Source: Allomuricauda sp. (GTDB lineage: Bacteria; Bacteroidota; Bacteroidia; Flavobacteriales; Flavobacteriaceae). From it: a stretch of DNA of 64,000 bases. Shown here piece by piece: positions 51,136-61,276 of the stretch. Each line of letters opens with the position of its first letter. Positions within the stretch are counted from its first letter, which is position 1. The translations under genes and the position numbers were made by a program. The notes below the pieces were generated by a model, which was not told the origin of the DNA, did no database searches, and saw only the letters and a list, made by a program, of their open reading frames with translations. The stretch lies in the NCBI RefSeq assembly GCF_002699205.1, contig NZ_PABT01000049.1:183266-247265 (forward strand), in the 5' to 3' direction.

Positions 51136-51264
51136 AGGCTGTCTAAAATGTCGGTTTTCGTCAACCTGAACTAGTTTCAGGTTCTCATACTGATTTACTT
51201 ATCAATATGATGGGATTCTGAAACAAGTTCAGAATGACGTATTTCAATGCTTTTTGGACAGCCT
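51136..51264. repeat. Inverted repeat (terminator-like) containing a REP pair at 51159..51239
   Basis: Outer arms aggctgtctaaaa / ttttggacagcct (12/13 complementary); inner CGTCAACCTGAACTAGTTTCAGGTTCTCA ... TGGGATTCTGAAACAAGTTCAGAATGACG. Confidence 0.85.
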
Positions 51265-51289
51265 CTTCTGTTTTTTCTAAGTACATACT

Positions 51290-51970
51290 TTATTTACTGA
51301 ATTGGGTGAGCACCATACTGGTCATCAGCTTGCCCTTTTTATTGTAGGATTCTTGTTTTACCATACCAATGCCCTCGGCCAACCAAGTGCGTTGCTTGGT
51401 CGTAATCAGTTTGGTCTTGTTTTCGCTATAGACTACGTAACAGTCAAAAGTGCCGGCGGGGGTGGTCACATTTTCCTGTTTTTCCACTTTTCGGTTAATG
51501 TTTTCAATATAGGTGTTCATGTTTATACCACCTCCCATTTTCATTTTTACACTTACGTTTGCATCTGGCAATTCCTGTCCTACCGATAGATTATTGGGCA
51601 ATTCTACATCGGTTCCGGAAATGTCCATTTCAATATCTCCCATCTGACTCAGCATTTGTTCGTTCATCAAGGATTTAAAATCAATTTTTACGACGTTGCC
51701 ATCACAGACTACATCATAATCGGAAGTATAGATTTTTCCCCTTTTATTCACCAATTCCATCATCATGGTGGCTTTTACGTTATCACCACTGCTCTCCACA
51801 TGGGTGACTTTGTAGGTGGTTTTACCATTTTCTTCACCTTTTTTATTGTAGATCGTGTATTGGAAATTGGCGCCGTCCACCAAGGGGTAATATGTGCTAC
51901 AGCTGGATTGGGCGTTGGAATTATGTGTGGCCAATACTGCGAGAACAAGTAAAAGAAAATAGTGCTTCAT
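51290..51970 (-). CDS. Secreted DUF3108-like protein
   Basis: Signal peptide MKHYFLLLVLAVLATHNSNAQ; CSTYYPLVDGANFQYTIYNKKGEENGKTTYKV. Track start at 52069 overlaps the upstream OmpA gene and is rejected. Confidence 0.75.
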   Translation of the reverse strand: MKHYFLLLVLAVLATHNSNAQSSCSTYYPLVDGANFQYTIYNKKGEENGKTTYKVTHVESSGDNVKATMMMELVNKRGKIYTSDYDVVCDGNVVKIDFKSLMNEQMLSQMGDIEMDISGTDVELPNNLSVGQELPDANVSVKMKMGGGINMNTYIENINRKVEKQENVTTPAGTFDCYVVYSENKTKLITTKQRTWLAEGIGMVKQESYNKKGKLMTSMVLTQFSK

Positions 51971-51989
51971 AGGTTCAGTGTGTTTAGGT

Positions 51990-53306
51990 TTACAGTTTAA
52001 TAAATTCAACTCGTCTATTTTGTGCCTTACCTTGCACTGTGCTGTTGTCGGCAACAGGCTCTGTTTCACCTTTCCCCTCCGTGCTTAGTCTGTCCCCTGA
52101 GATTCCATAAACGGTCTCCAAGGCTTTTTTTACCGATTCCGCCCTACTTTTGGAAAGTGCTAAGTTGCTTTCGTCCGTACCATCTGAGTCCGTATGTCCC
52201 ACAATATTGAGGCTTATTGAAGGATCTTGGTTCAAAACCTGGGATATTTGCCTAATTATGCCCATGGATTGTGGTAGGATATCTGCTGAACCGGAGTTGA
52301 ACAAAATTCCATTTGTGGAAATTCTACCTTCGGCCAAAAGTTTACGTCGCAAATCAACCCCGCCTTCGGATATTTTTAGGTTGCTGATCAAAACTTGTTC
52401 CTGTTTTTTTTGCTTGTCGATACCGTTCACATAAAATTTTACATAATTGACCAATTCGGGCTGTGTGATAAATTGCGGAAGATCCACAATTTTGTTTTCG
52501 TTGAGCCAGAGTCGGTATCTGTTTTTGTTGACGGCAATGGAAACATGCACCACGTCTTGATAAATTTCCCTTAAATCTTGTTGCATGGTGTTTTGAATGG
52601 GTGAGGGGTCGCCTTTAAAATTGTTGTCCACTCTTACGCCTACGGGGATGTACTGACAGAAATGGATGCTTGACATTGCGTTGTTCTCATTGGTGGTTAA
52701 ATTGGAGGTTTCTGCCAGAAAGATGCGCAAAGTTGCTTGGGAACTGGTGCTTTTTGTCAAATTTGCCACCTTTAGGTCAAACTCCAGGGTAAAATCCTCT
52801 GGAAGCGTGGTGCCCAGGTTGGGAATGGTCAAACTTTTATTGGCGATGGAGTACCATTTGCCGGGAATGGTTCCTAACGTAACAATTTCGCCGGATCCGT
52901 TGGTGTTCCATTTGGATGGAAAATCACCTATAAACTCTTCATTGAAATCATCAAAGAACAAAGGCTTGTCCCCGGGTACAAAATCAAATTTGCTATAGAC
53001 TTGGATGGTTTGTGGACCAGTTGAAACCTTCCCTGTTACAGTTGTACTTTCGTTGTTGGTTTCCGTAGTGTTCCCATTTTCTGGGGTGGTTCCCGGTGCT
53101 TTTTTTTCGCCGGATCCCGGTTCCAAAATGCTGTCCAGTACTTGGTCTGTTTTTTTTGAAGTTTCTCTATCTACTCGATTTTCAACTGTGCGTTCAGCTG
53201 CCTTTTCGGCTTTTTTGGCCAATTTTTTAAAAAATTGAGCCTCCGAACTGGTGCCCAACAATAATGCAAAGGACAAACAGCAGAGTAGTTTGTTGGAGGT
53301 TTTCAT
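51990..53306 (-). CDS. OmpA family protein
   Basis: C-terminal LNIVGHTDSDGTDESNLALSKSRAESVKKALETVYGISGDRLSTEGKGETEPVADNSTVQGKAQNRRVEF. Confidence 0.92.
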   Translation of the reverse strand: MKTSNKLLCCLSFALLLGTSSEAQFFKKLAKKAEKAAERTVENRVDRETSKKTDQVLDSILEPGSGEKKAPGTTPENGNTTETNNESTTVTGKVSTGPQTIQVYSKFDFVPGDKPLFFDDFNEEFIGDFPSKWNTNGSGEIVTLGTIPGKWYSIANKSLTIPNLGTTLPEDFTLEFDLKVANLTKSTSSQATLRIFLAETSNLTTNENNAMSSIHFCQYIPVGVRVDNNFKGDPSPIQNTMQQDLREIYQDVVHVSIAVNKNRYRLWLNENKIVDLPQFITQPELVNYVKFYVNGIDKQKKQEQVLISNLKISEGGVDLRRKLLAEGRISTNGILFNSGSADILPQSMGIIRQISQVLNQDPSISLNIVGHTDSDGTDESNLALSKSRAESVKKALETVYGISGDRLSTEGKGETEPVADNSTVQGKAQNRRVEFIKL

Positions 53307-53429
53307 TTTAATAGTGTTTTAGTTTGTTGATAAAGCAATGCCGAACAAGCTACCAAAACAAAGTATTCACACTATTTAAAAATGTATGTTTCGTAGAAAC
53401 TATTGTATAGGTTGCAACAAGAGGATTTG

Positions 53430-55883
53430 CTAGTTTATTTTATACACTATCAAGGAGTTGTCCTGATCTTTGGCAACCAGTTCCAGTTTTCTGTCATTGT
53501 CCATGTCCGTGAGGTCGATCAAAGAACTGCCGAATACGGGGAAACCTGGAATAGGCTCCGCCTGACTGTCGAACAAATAAATTTGATGGTTCTGGATATC
53601 TGTTACGGCAACATAAATTTTGTCGTAGATGTAGAAAATTTTTGGTTTTGAATAAACGCCCAATTCCAGTTCCACTTTTTTCCCCTTAATACTGAGCACA
53701 TTGTCGTCCATAAAAACCAAGGTGTTGCTGGTTGCATAGAAACCATGATCCGGGGTCAGGTTAAAATTGGTGGCGGTCAGTTTTCCGTTGGTATCGATTT
53801 GATGCAGCACTCCCTTTTTATTGGTGACGGAAAACTTGTTCTTGTACAGGAACACTTCGTTGTTGGAGAAATCTATCTTTTCGGGCACTTTTATGCGGTC
53901 GCTACCTACTCGATGTAAAATCCGTAGAGTACTGTTATCCTGTTTGAACACCAAATAATCTTTATTGGCCACCCTAAAATGTTTTGGGACGCCCAATATA
54001 TTGCTTGGTGCTTCTTTAAAGGTAAAGCCATTGACAATTTTCGCTTGGTTGTTGTACATATAAACCTTGCGTCCCTGCGTGACCACAAAGCGGTAGTTTC
54101 GGCTTCCGTCGTAATCAAAAACGGCCAAGGGATTTAGGTTTCCTCCCTCAAAGTCAATGGTAAATGGAGGTACTTCATCACCATTACGATCCAATATCAA
54201 GAATTGGTCGTTGGTACAGAAAGCGAGCTGTAGTTTTCCGTTTTTATAAATGTCCACTTGTTGTATCTCCCCTTGTATTCTTCCTCCAAGCTGTTTTGTC
54301 CATAACACTTTTCCATCCGTGGAGATAAGGTAGAGCACATTGTTTTGGTCCTGCACCACAATCTCTTGCTGTTTGGTCCTATGGTTTTTCACAAACTGGG
54401 GGTCGGTTGCCAAATCGGTGTTCAGTTCCAAGGTGAATAGTGGGGAAACGGTGTTTCGTTCTTGATTCTTTTCGATTTTGGAAACCAAGATATTGAAATG
54501 TCCAAAACCCTTGTCCATCACTATTTGTGATGCGAAAACCTGTTCCTTTAGGTCATTGTCCTTTATATTTTCGACCGCTTCTTCAGAAAGTTCCTGTTCT
54601 GCAAAAAAGTCAATACCTGAAGATTTGGAAACAAACAACATACTGGATTCACTGGCCAATGATGCTTTTGCGGTCTGGAAACCTTGGTCATTATCAAAAG
54701 AAGAGGAGCTTTTATGGCTGCTTATAACGGTCTGTAAAGCTTCTTTGTTTTCTGAAAAAAGGAAACTGTTTTCCAGGAGGGTACAGAAGTTGGATTCAAA
54801 ATTTTTAACCAATGGCGTGAAGCCTTCTTCAACAAGTTTTTGGTCTTGGAGTTCCAGAATTTCACTGCCCTGATAGTTTTGTGAGGCGATTTTACGGCTA
54901 TCCAAATAGTCATATAGGCTCTCTGTGCCATAAGATTTCAGCAGCACCACTTTTTCGTTGTTCAAATAAATAAGGCCAACTTCCTCAACGGTATTAAAAA
55001 GTGAATCACTTTTCTTTATCCTATCCAAATATGCGTTTTGATTTTCCGCAAAAACCTGATAATCATCAAAAGTATAGGACAGAATGGCTTGGGCACTCAA
55101 CGGGGCATACAACGGTGTTTTGTTGGCCAAGGGTGAAGTCCCCTTGAACAAATTGATGAAATTTTTTGTGGAATCTGGAGCCATGGCCACACCATTAAGG
55201 TTTACTTCGTCTGAATTGGCCGTAAAATCCAAAGAGATCCATGATGAGAACGGCGGGCTGTCATCATTTCCTTCTTTTAGCGAAAGTAAAGAAGCGTTGC
55301 CTACGGGGTTGATAAAGAATGTTGCGGATTTATCCAGTGAGCTGGCGCCGTAAAGTTTCTCTAAAGTGGGATCCACAGGTGTATTGTCGCTGACCCTTAT
55401 AATGTTTTCCATGAGCAACATGGAAGAGCTCATCAATATGTCATTGTTTTTCTGGATACTATATATTTCCAGGCCATCAATGGTGTATTTGGTAAAGTTG
55501 GTCTGCTGATAGGTCAATGTCTCCACGGTCTTATTGGAGATGCTATCCAGATTGAACAACCCGGAATCATTTTTGGCCGCCAAAATATAGTCGAAGTTCC
55601 CCTTGCCAACTTCATAAAGTGCTAGCACGCAAGTTTTGTCCGTAGCAAGGTAGTCCAGACCTTTAATTTTTTCCAAAACCTCCTTTGTGTTGGAAAAATC
55701 CTCAACAACTTTAATGAAGGAATTGTTTTTGAGCTCACTTTTAAAATTGGTGAGGTTCGTAATCTTCAAGACAAGTGATGGATCGGGCGGTAAATGTTCC
55801 AATAGGGAATCTTTGGTCTTTACTTCTTTTGTGCAGGATGCAATAACGATGGGGAGCAAACAAAAAAGTACCTTTGATCTCAT
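53430..55883 (-). CDS. Large lipoprotein, probable beta-propeller C-terminal half
   Basis: Lipobox VIASCTK; C-terminal repeats such as DQNNVLYLISTDGKVLWTKQLGGRIQGEIQQVDIYKNGKLQLAF. Confidence 0.75.
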   Translation of the reverse strand: MRSKVLFCLLPIVIASCTKEVKTKDSLLEHLPPDPSLVLKITNLTNFKSELKNNSFIKVVEDFSNTKEVLEKIKGLDYLATDKTCVLALYEVGKGNFDYILAAKNDSGLFNLDSISNKTVETLTYQQTNFTKYTIDGLEIYSIQKNNDILMSSSMLLMENIIRVSDNTPVDPTLEKLYGASSLDKSATFFINPVGNASLLSLKEGNDDSPPFSSWISLDFTANSDEVNLNGVAMAPDSTKNFINLFKGTSPLANKTPLYAPLSAQAILSYTFDDYQVFAENQNAYLDRIKKSDSLFNTVEEVGLIYLNNEKVVLLKSYGTESLYDYLDSRKIASQNYQGSEILELQDQKLVEEGFTPLVKNFESNFCTLLENSFLFSENKEALQTVISSHKSSSSFDNDQGFQTAKASLASESSMLFVSKSSGIDFFAEQELSEEAVENIKDNDLKEQVFASQIVMDKGFGHFNILVSKIEKNQERNTVSPLFTLELNTDLATDPQFVKNHRTKQQEIVVQDQNNVLYLISTDGKVLWTKQLGGRIQGEIQQVDIYKNGKLQLAFCTNDQFLILDRNGDEVPPFTIDFEGGNLNPLAVFDYDGSRNYRFVVTQGRKVYMYNNQAKIVNGFTFKEAPSNILGVPKHFRVANKDYLVFKQDNSTLRILHRVGSDRIKVPEKIDFSNNEVFLYKNKFSVTNKKGVLHQIDTNGKLTATNFNLTPDHGFYATSNTLVFMDDNVLSIKGKKVELELGVYSKPKIFYIYDKIYVAVTDIQNHQIYLFDSQAEPIPGFPVFGSSLIDLTDMDNDRKLELVAKDQDNSLIVYKIN

Positions 55884-55912
55884 TCTTGAAGTTTGACACA
55901 AAGTTAGGGTTT

Positions 55913-56518
55913 TTAAATATCCAGAGTCAACTGTTCGGGGAGTTGTCTAAAGCTTTTTCTGTGGTATTTGGTGAGGCCGTATTGTTTTATGGCTTCTCGG
56001 TGCTCCTTGGTAGGGTAGCCTTTGTTCTTTTTCCAGTTGTACATGGGAAATTCCTCGTGGATCATTGCCATGTATTCGTCCCGGTACGTTTTTGCCAATA
56101 CCGATGCGGCTGCAATGCTCATATATTTTCCATCTCCTTTAATAATACATTCATGTTCAATACCGGGGTAGGGCTTAAACCGGTTCCCGTCCACAATAAT
56201 AAAAGAAGGGGCAGGCTCCAACTTTGCTATGGACCGGTGCATGGCCAAAAATGAGGCGTTCAAAATGTTGATTTCATCAATTTCATTCTGAAAAACATGG
56301 CATACTGAAAAGGAAATCGCTTCTTTTTCCAAAATAGGCCTTAAAAAAGCTCGTTTGGTCTCCGAAAGCTGTTTGGAATCGTTTAAAACAGTATTTCTAA
56401 AATTTTCAGGCAAAATTATTGCCGCAGCTGTAACTGGACCTGCAAGACATCCTCTTCCCGCTTCATCCGTACCTGCTTCGGTAACAGAGTGATAACACAA
56501 CTTTAACATACGCGGCAA
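55913..56518 (-). CDS. rnhB: Ribonuclease HII
   Basis: [59 protein letters not shown]. Confidence 0.95.
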   Translation of the reverse strand: MPRMLKLCYHSVTEAGTDEAGRGCLAGPVTAAAIILPENFRNTVLNDSKQLSETKRAFLRPILEKEAISFSVCHVFQNEIDEINILNASFLAMHRSIAKLEPAPSFIIVDGNRFKPYPGIEHECIIKGDGKYMSIAAASVLAKTYRDEYMAMIHEEFPMYNWKKNKGYPTKEHREAIKQYGLTKYHRKSFRQLPEQLTLDI

Positions 56519-56743
56519 AAATTTAACAAATCAGGGGTTAAGAAAAACATAATCATCAATAAAAAGTTAAAAAAAATCCTACATGTCTAATAAATAGGTC
56601 TTTGTGTTGTTGATAGTGTGTTAAAGTTATCAAAAAGATTGACGCTAGTACGGTACGCCCTGTGCGTGCAAGGTTGTTAATTTTTTTGAATATTAACTTT
56701 TTATATTGATTTTTGGCGCGGACTAATTCAAAAAATGAAATAA

Positions 56744-59700
56744 ATGAAAGCTAAGTTAGCATGGATGCTAACACCTTTTTTGGTGTTATGCATGTCTTTC
56801 TCTTATGGACAAGAGAAAACAATTTCAGGTAATGTGACGGATCAAAATGGTTTGCCTTTGCCTGGTGTATCCATTTTGGTTGTTGGAACTTCCAATGGAA
56901 CACAGACGGACTTTGACGGTAACTATACATTAACGGCGGCGAATGGCCAAGTGTTGCGTTTTAGTTACATCGGTCAAAAAACAATCGAAAGAACAGTTGG
57001 GTCTTCGAATATCATCAATGTTCAGATGGAAGAAGATGCCCAAGCTTTGGAAGAGGTTGTTGTGACGGGTTATGGGACTACTTCTAAAAAGAAAGTTACT
57101 ACTTCCATTTCCCAAGTGAAATCCGAAGATGTGCAAAAAGTCTCTACGGCTAACATATCTGGTGCCCTTCAGGGTAATGCAACCGGTATTCAAGTGAGCC
57201 AAGCCTCTGGTGCACCAGGTGGAGAAATTAGATTGAGAGTTAGGGGTGCCACTTCTATCAACGGATCTAACAGTCCACTTTACATTGTTGATGGGGTTCA
57301 GATAGAAACCAGTGCAACTGTTTCAGACTCGTTCGGAGGTCAGCAAAACAGTGCTCTTTCGAGTATCAACCCAAATGATATTGAATCCATCGAGATTTTA
57401 AAGGATGCTGCATCTGCTGCAATCTACGGGTCTAGGGGTTCCAATGGTGTTGTAATTATTACCACTAAAAAAGGTAAGGCTGGAAAGCCGACCATTTCCG
57501 TTGGTTCATATGTGGGTTTTCAAAATCCTGTGAACAAGTATGACGTAAGTAACTATGGGGAGTGGTTAAAGTATGGCGATGATTATTATGCCGAAGCTTA
57601 TGGCACTGGAGCTTGGTCAGGAAATACGGGATTGTCAGCAAGCGAGTTGGAGGATTTCTATGAGTCTGTTGCCGATCAAGGAGATGATTATATGGATGCC
57701 ATCTACAAGGACAATGCTGTTGTTCGTGGATTGGATGTCAGTATTTCAGGTGGATCTGACAAGACTAAGTATTTCATTGCAGGAAACTCTTATAACCAAG
57801 AAGGTGTTATTTTAGGGCAGTCCTATTTAAGGGAGAGCTTTAGAATGAACCTTAGCCAGGATTTTACCGATAAATTCAGGTTCATTGGTGGTGTTTCCAT
57901 TACTGATGAAGATCAGAGCTTGGTTAATGGTGACAACAATATATATGGTGTATTGTCTACCGCTATTCTTGAGTCACCAGGAAACAATATCTATAATGAG
58001 GATGGAACTTTTGACAGTTCTTCCTGGTTGTTCTCCAACCCTGTGCAAAATGCCTTGGAAAACGAAGCCAATGGTGAAACTTTCAGGGTTTTGGTAAATG
58101 CTGAATTCCAATACGATTTGTTCGACTGGATGACCTTTACCTCCAAATGGGGTATGGATAACTTGGATTTTTATCAAAAAACATATTTGCCTTCTACTTC
58201 CACAAGGGGAGCTGGTTCCAATGGATATGCGGAAGACAGACAGCGTGTAATCAGAAGATTGATGACGACACAAGGTCTTTTGATCGATAAGAATTTCTCT
58301 GATTTTAATGTTGGTGGGTTCCTTGGTTTTGAGTACAATGGACGTCATTCAAGAATAACAATTGCCGAAAGAACTGGTTTTGCATCTACATTGTTGAAAA
58401 ACGTTTCATCAGGTGCAACGGTTACCAATTCGGACGGTACGTATGTAGAGGATAATTTAGTTTCTTATATCGCTAGAGCTTCTCTTAGTTACAAGAATAA
58501 ATACCTTTTAGAAGCCTCAATGAGGGCGGATGGGTCGTCCAAATTTGGACCTAATAATAAATATGGTTATTTCCCATCGGTGTCCGCAGGTTATATTGTT
58601 TCTGAAGAAGATTGGTTCAGAAATGACGTGCTTACTTTCTTAAAGCTTAGAGGATCTTATGGTGTTACTGGTAACGATACAGGTATTGGCTCATATGATG
58701 CCTTGGCCGGTGTAGGTGCCGTTAGTTATGCTGGTACGGTGGGAACTGCAATCACCACAATTGGTAACCCAGATGTAAAATGGGAAGAAACTACTCAGAT
58801 TAACATTGGTGCTTCATTAGGTTTTTGGAACGATAGAATAACCTTGGAGTACGATTATTTTGATAAAGAAACCAACGACTTATTGTTGGCTGTACCGTTG
58901 CCCGGTAATACTGGTTTTGGTGTTGCTGTGGATGGAAGTACGGCTGGTATTTACAGTAACGTAGGTTCCATGACCAATAAAGGTCATGAATTCGGTTTGA
59001 GCGCTGATATTTTTACAGGAAACGATTTTACTTGGTCTACTTCCATTGGTGTTAGTACTTTGGACAATGAGGTTACTTCATTGGACGGAAACGCTCCATT
59101 TACAAGAGGTTTTGTGAGCCGAATTGAAGAAGGTGCACCACTTGGCGCGTTCTATGTGTTGGAAGCAGATGGTCTTTATCAAGAAGGAGATGATATACCT
59201 GCTGCCTTGGCCGCTGATGGTGTGAGTGCTGGTGATGTCAAGTATGTTGATCAAAATGACGATGGAATTATCAATGATGAAGATTATATCATTGGAGGAA
59301 GTCCATGGGCTGATTATACTGCACACTGGAAAAATACAATTACCTATAAAGGGTTCGATTTGGATTTCCTTTGGGCAATGTCAGAAGGTAATGAAGTGTT
59401 CAACGCTACCCTTCAATTTGCAGGTTCTGCCACAAACCCATACTATGGTAAGTTTAAAAGTCAGTTGGATTATTGGACCCCCGATAATACAGGTTCCAAT
59501 TTGCCTAGGCCTAATCTAGCTACGGCTAGCCACAACAACTATGATTCCACTAGGTTTGTTGAGGACGCATCTTGGATCAAGTTGAGAAACGTAACATTGG
59601 GATATACACTCCCAAGTGGTATTATGGGACTTGATTCTGTAAGGTTCTATGTTTCTGGGGATAACCTGTTGTTGTTCACAGATTATTCTGGAATTGATCC

Positions 59701-59803
59701 TGAGGTGAACTATAGTGGTGCCTCTGCTGTTACTTCTGGTACTGATTTCTTGACACAGGGAGGTAACAAAGTGTGGAAATTTGGTGTAAATATCACATTC
59801 TAA
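56744..59803 (+). CDS. SusC/RagA family TonB-linked outer membrane protein
   Basis: ISGNVTDQNGLPLPGVSILVVGTSNGTQTDFDGNYTL, EEVVVTGYGTTSKKKVTTSIS, plug IEILKDAASAAIYGSRGSNGVVIITTKKG. Confidence 0.96.
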   Translation: MKAKLAWMLTPFLVLCMSFSYGQEKTISGNVTDQNGLPLPGVSILVVGTSNGTQTDFDGNYTLTAANGQVLRFSYIGQKTIERTVGSSNIINVQMEEDAQALEEVVVTGYGTTSKKKVTTSISQVKSEDVQKVSTANISGALQGNATGIQVSQASGAPGGEIRLRVRGATSINGSNSPLYIVDGVQIETSATVSDSFGGQQNSALSSINPNDIESIEILKDAASAAIYGSRGSNGVVIITTKKGKAGKPTISVGSYVGFQNPVNKYDVSNYGEWLKYGDDYYAEAYGTGAWSGNTGLSASELEDFYESVADQGDDYMDAIYKDNAVVRGLDVSISGGSDKTKYFIAGNSYNQEGVILGQSYLRESFRMNLSQDFTDKFRFIGGVSITDEDQSLVNGDNNIYGVLSTAILESPGNNIYNEDGTFDSSSWLFSNPVQNALENEANGETFRVLVNAEFQYDLFDWMTFTSKWGMDNLDFYQKTYLPSTSTRGAGSNGYAEDRQRVIRRLMTTQGLLIDKNFSDFNVGGFLGFEYNGRHSRITIAERTGFASTLLKNVSSGATVTNSDGTYVEDNLVSYIARASLSYKNKYLLEASMRADGSSKFGPNNKYGYFPSVSAGYIVSEEDWFRNDVLTFLKLRGSYGVTGNDTGIGSYDALAGVGAVSYAGTVGTAITTIGNPDVKWEETTQINIGASLGFWNDRITLEYDYFDKETNDLLLAVPLPGNTGFGVAVDGSTAGIYSNVGSMTNKGHEFGLSADIFTGNDFTWSTSIGVSTLDNEVTSLDGNAPFTRGFVSRIEEGAPLGAFYVLEADGLYQEGDDIPAALAADGVSAGDVKYVDQNDDGIINDEDYIIGGSPWADYTAHWKNTITYKGFDLDFLWAMSEGNEVFNATLQFAGSATNPYYGKFKSQLDYWTPDNTGSNLPRPNLATASHNNYDSTRFVEDASWIKLRNVTLGYTLPSGIMGLDSVRFYVSGDNLLLFTDYSGIDPEVNYSGASAVTSGTDFLTQGGNKVWKFGVNITF

Positions 59804-59813
59804 AAAAAAAAAG

Positions 59814-61157
59814 ATGAAAAAAATATTATATAGTTTAACATTGTCTTTGCTTGTATTGGGCACAGGTTGCGAGGAGACATTATTGGATTTGGAGAATCCA
59901 GATCAATTGGGAACGGATCAGTTTATTATCGACGATCAAACTGCTGAGCAGGCTGTGGTTGGTATTTACAGTGCGTTCCAGGATACCAATATCGGTGGTG
60001 CGGTGCCAATTCAGGTTACTGGTCTATATGCTGACGAACTTTCACATACAGGGTCTTTCCCTACCTATACGGAGTTTTTTCTAAACAACGTTACGGCCAC
60101 GGGGAATACCAATAACACTAATATTTGGGAAAGTATTTATGCCGCTATATTTAGAGCTAATGCTGTAATCTATGCTTTGGAAAACCTTACCGAAGGTGAA
60201 GTTTCCAGTAGTGTAAGTTCCGCTTCCATTGCTGAGGCAAAAGCATTGAGGGCATATTTTTACTTTTACCTTGTACGTGCCTATGGAGGAGTGCCGATTC
60301 CTGATACTTTGGTAACACAAGTAGGTTCTGCCGCTGGAAATGTCGCGCGATCAACTGAGAGCGAAGTTTATGCGTACATCCAAGCTGATATTGATGCCGC
60401 ATTGGGCAATCTAAATGATAATGGGGTGTATAGGTTTTCCAATGATGCTTTGCGAGTGTTGAAAGCTAAAGTTCATATGGAGCTTGGTGAATATCCAGAG
60501 GCCCAAGATGCTTTAGAGCCTCTTATTGGTAACTATGCGTTGCTTGATAATTATGAAGATTTGTTTGTTCCTGGTGATAATTCCGAAGCTATCTTCAGAT
60601 TGAATTATTCGGCAGATGACAGCAATGCATTGGCATTTTATTTCTACCCATCGGCAGATGGTGGTAGACGGGAAACTGCACCTACCATGTCGTTGGCATC
60701 TAGTTTTGATGATGATGATACACGTATCTCCATGATAGCTAACCCTACAGATGCGTCTTCAATTATTTTGACCAAATATAGCGATGTGTCAACTGGTACC
60801 GATCAACCTTACATTTACCGATATGCGGATGTGTTGTTGATGTATGCCGAGTTGTTGGCTCGTGATGGCGATGCTTCTGCATCAGATTATATCAATGAAG
60901 TAAGGTCAAGGGCAAATCTTGATGATGTTGTTTTGACTTCCGCCAACGTTGTTGATGTAATTGCACAGGAAAGACTTTGGGAACTTTATGGTGAAGGACA
61001 TAGATGGTTTGATGTAAAAAGACTTGGACTTGCTCAAGAAGTAATTGAGTCAAAAGGTCTTACTTACAATGCAAACAGATTGGTTTGGCCAATACCTCAA
61101 GATGAAATCAATGCAAATGAATCTATTACCCAAGCGGATCAAAATCCTGGTTACTAG
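59814..61157 (+). CDS. SusD/RagB family lipoprotein
   Basis: Lipobox LGTGCEE; YRYADVLLMYAELLARDGDA...RLWELYGEGHRWFDVKRLG. Confidence 0.95.
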   Translation: MKKILYSLTLSLLVLGTGCEETLLDLENPDQLGTDQFIIDDQTAEQAVVGIYSAFQDTNIGGAVPIQVTGLYADELSHTGSFPTYTEFFLNNVTATGNTNNTNIWESIYAAIFRANAVIYALENLTEGEVSSSVSSASIAEAKALRAYFYFYLVRAYGGVPIPDTLVTQVGSAAGNVARSTESEVYAYIQADIDAALGNLNDNGVYRFSNDALRVLKAKVHMELGEYPEAQDALEPLIGNYALLDNYEDLFVPGDNSEAIFRLNYSADDSNALAFYFYPSADGGRRETAPTMSLASSFDDDDTRISMIANPTDASSIILTKYSDVSTGTDQPYIYRYADVLLMYAELLARDGDASASDYINEVRSRANLDDVVLTSANVVDVIAQERLWELYGEGHRWFDVKRLGLAQEVIESKGLTYNANRLVWPIPQDEINANESITQADQNPGY

Positions 61158-61180
61158 ATTTGTCTAAAGACTTATATTTT

Positions 61181-61211
61181 AAAAACCCTGCCTAATGGCA
61201 GGGTTTTTTTT
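61181..61211 (+). terminator. Rho-independent terminator after susD-like gene
   Basis: AAAAACCCTGCC-TAAT-GGCAGGGTTTTTTTT. Confidence 0.92.
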
Positions 61212-61276
61212 ATGCCTAAACTTTTCACATTTCTTTAGAAACAAATCTTATACCTTTGCCCAATCAATATCGTGGA

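Noticed and set aside
52022-52069. Extended N-terminus of the 51290..52069 ORF
   Set aside because: Would overlap the OmpA gene; the signal peptide begins at MKHYFLLL (51970).
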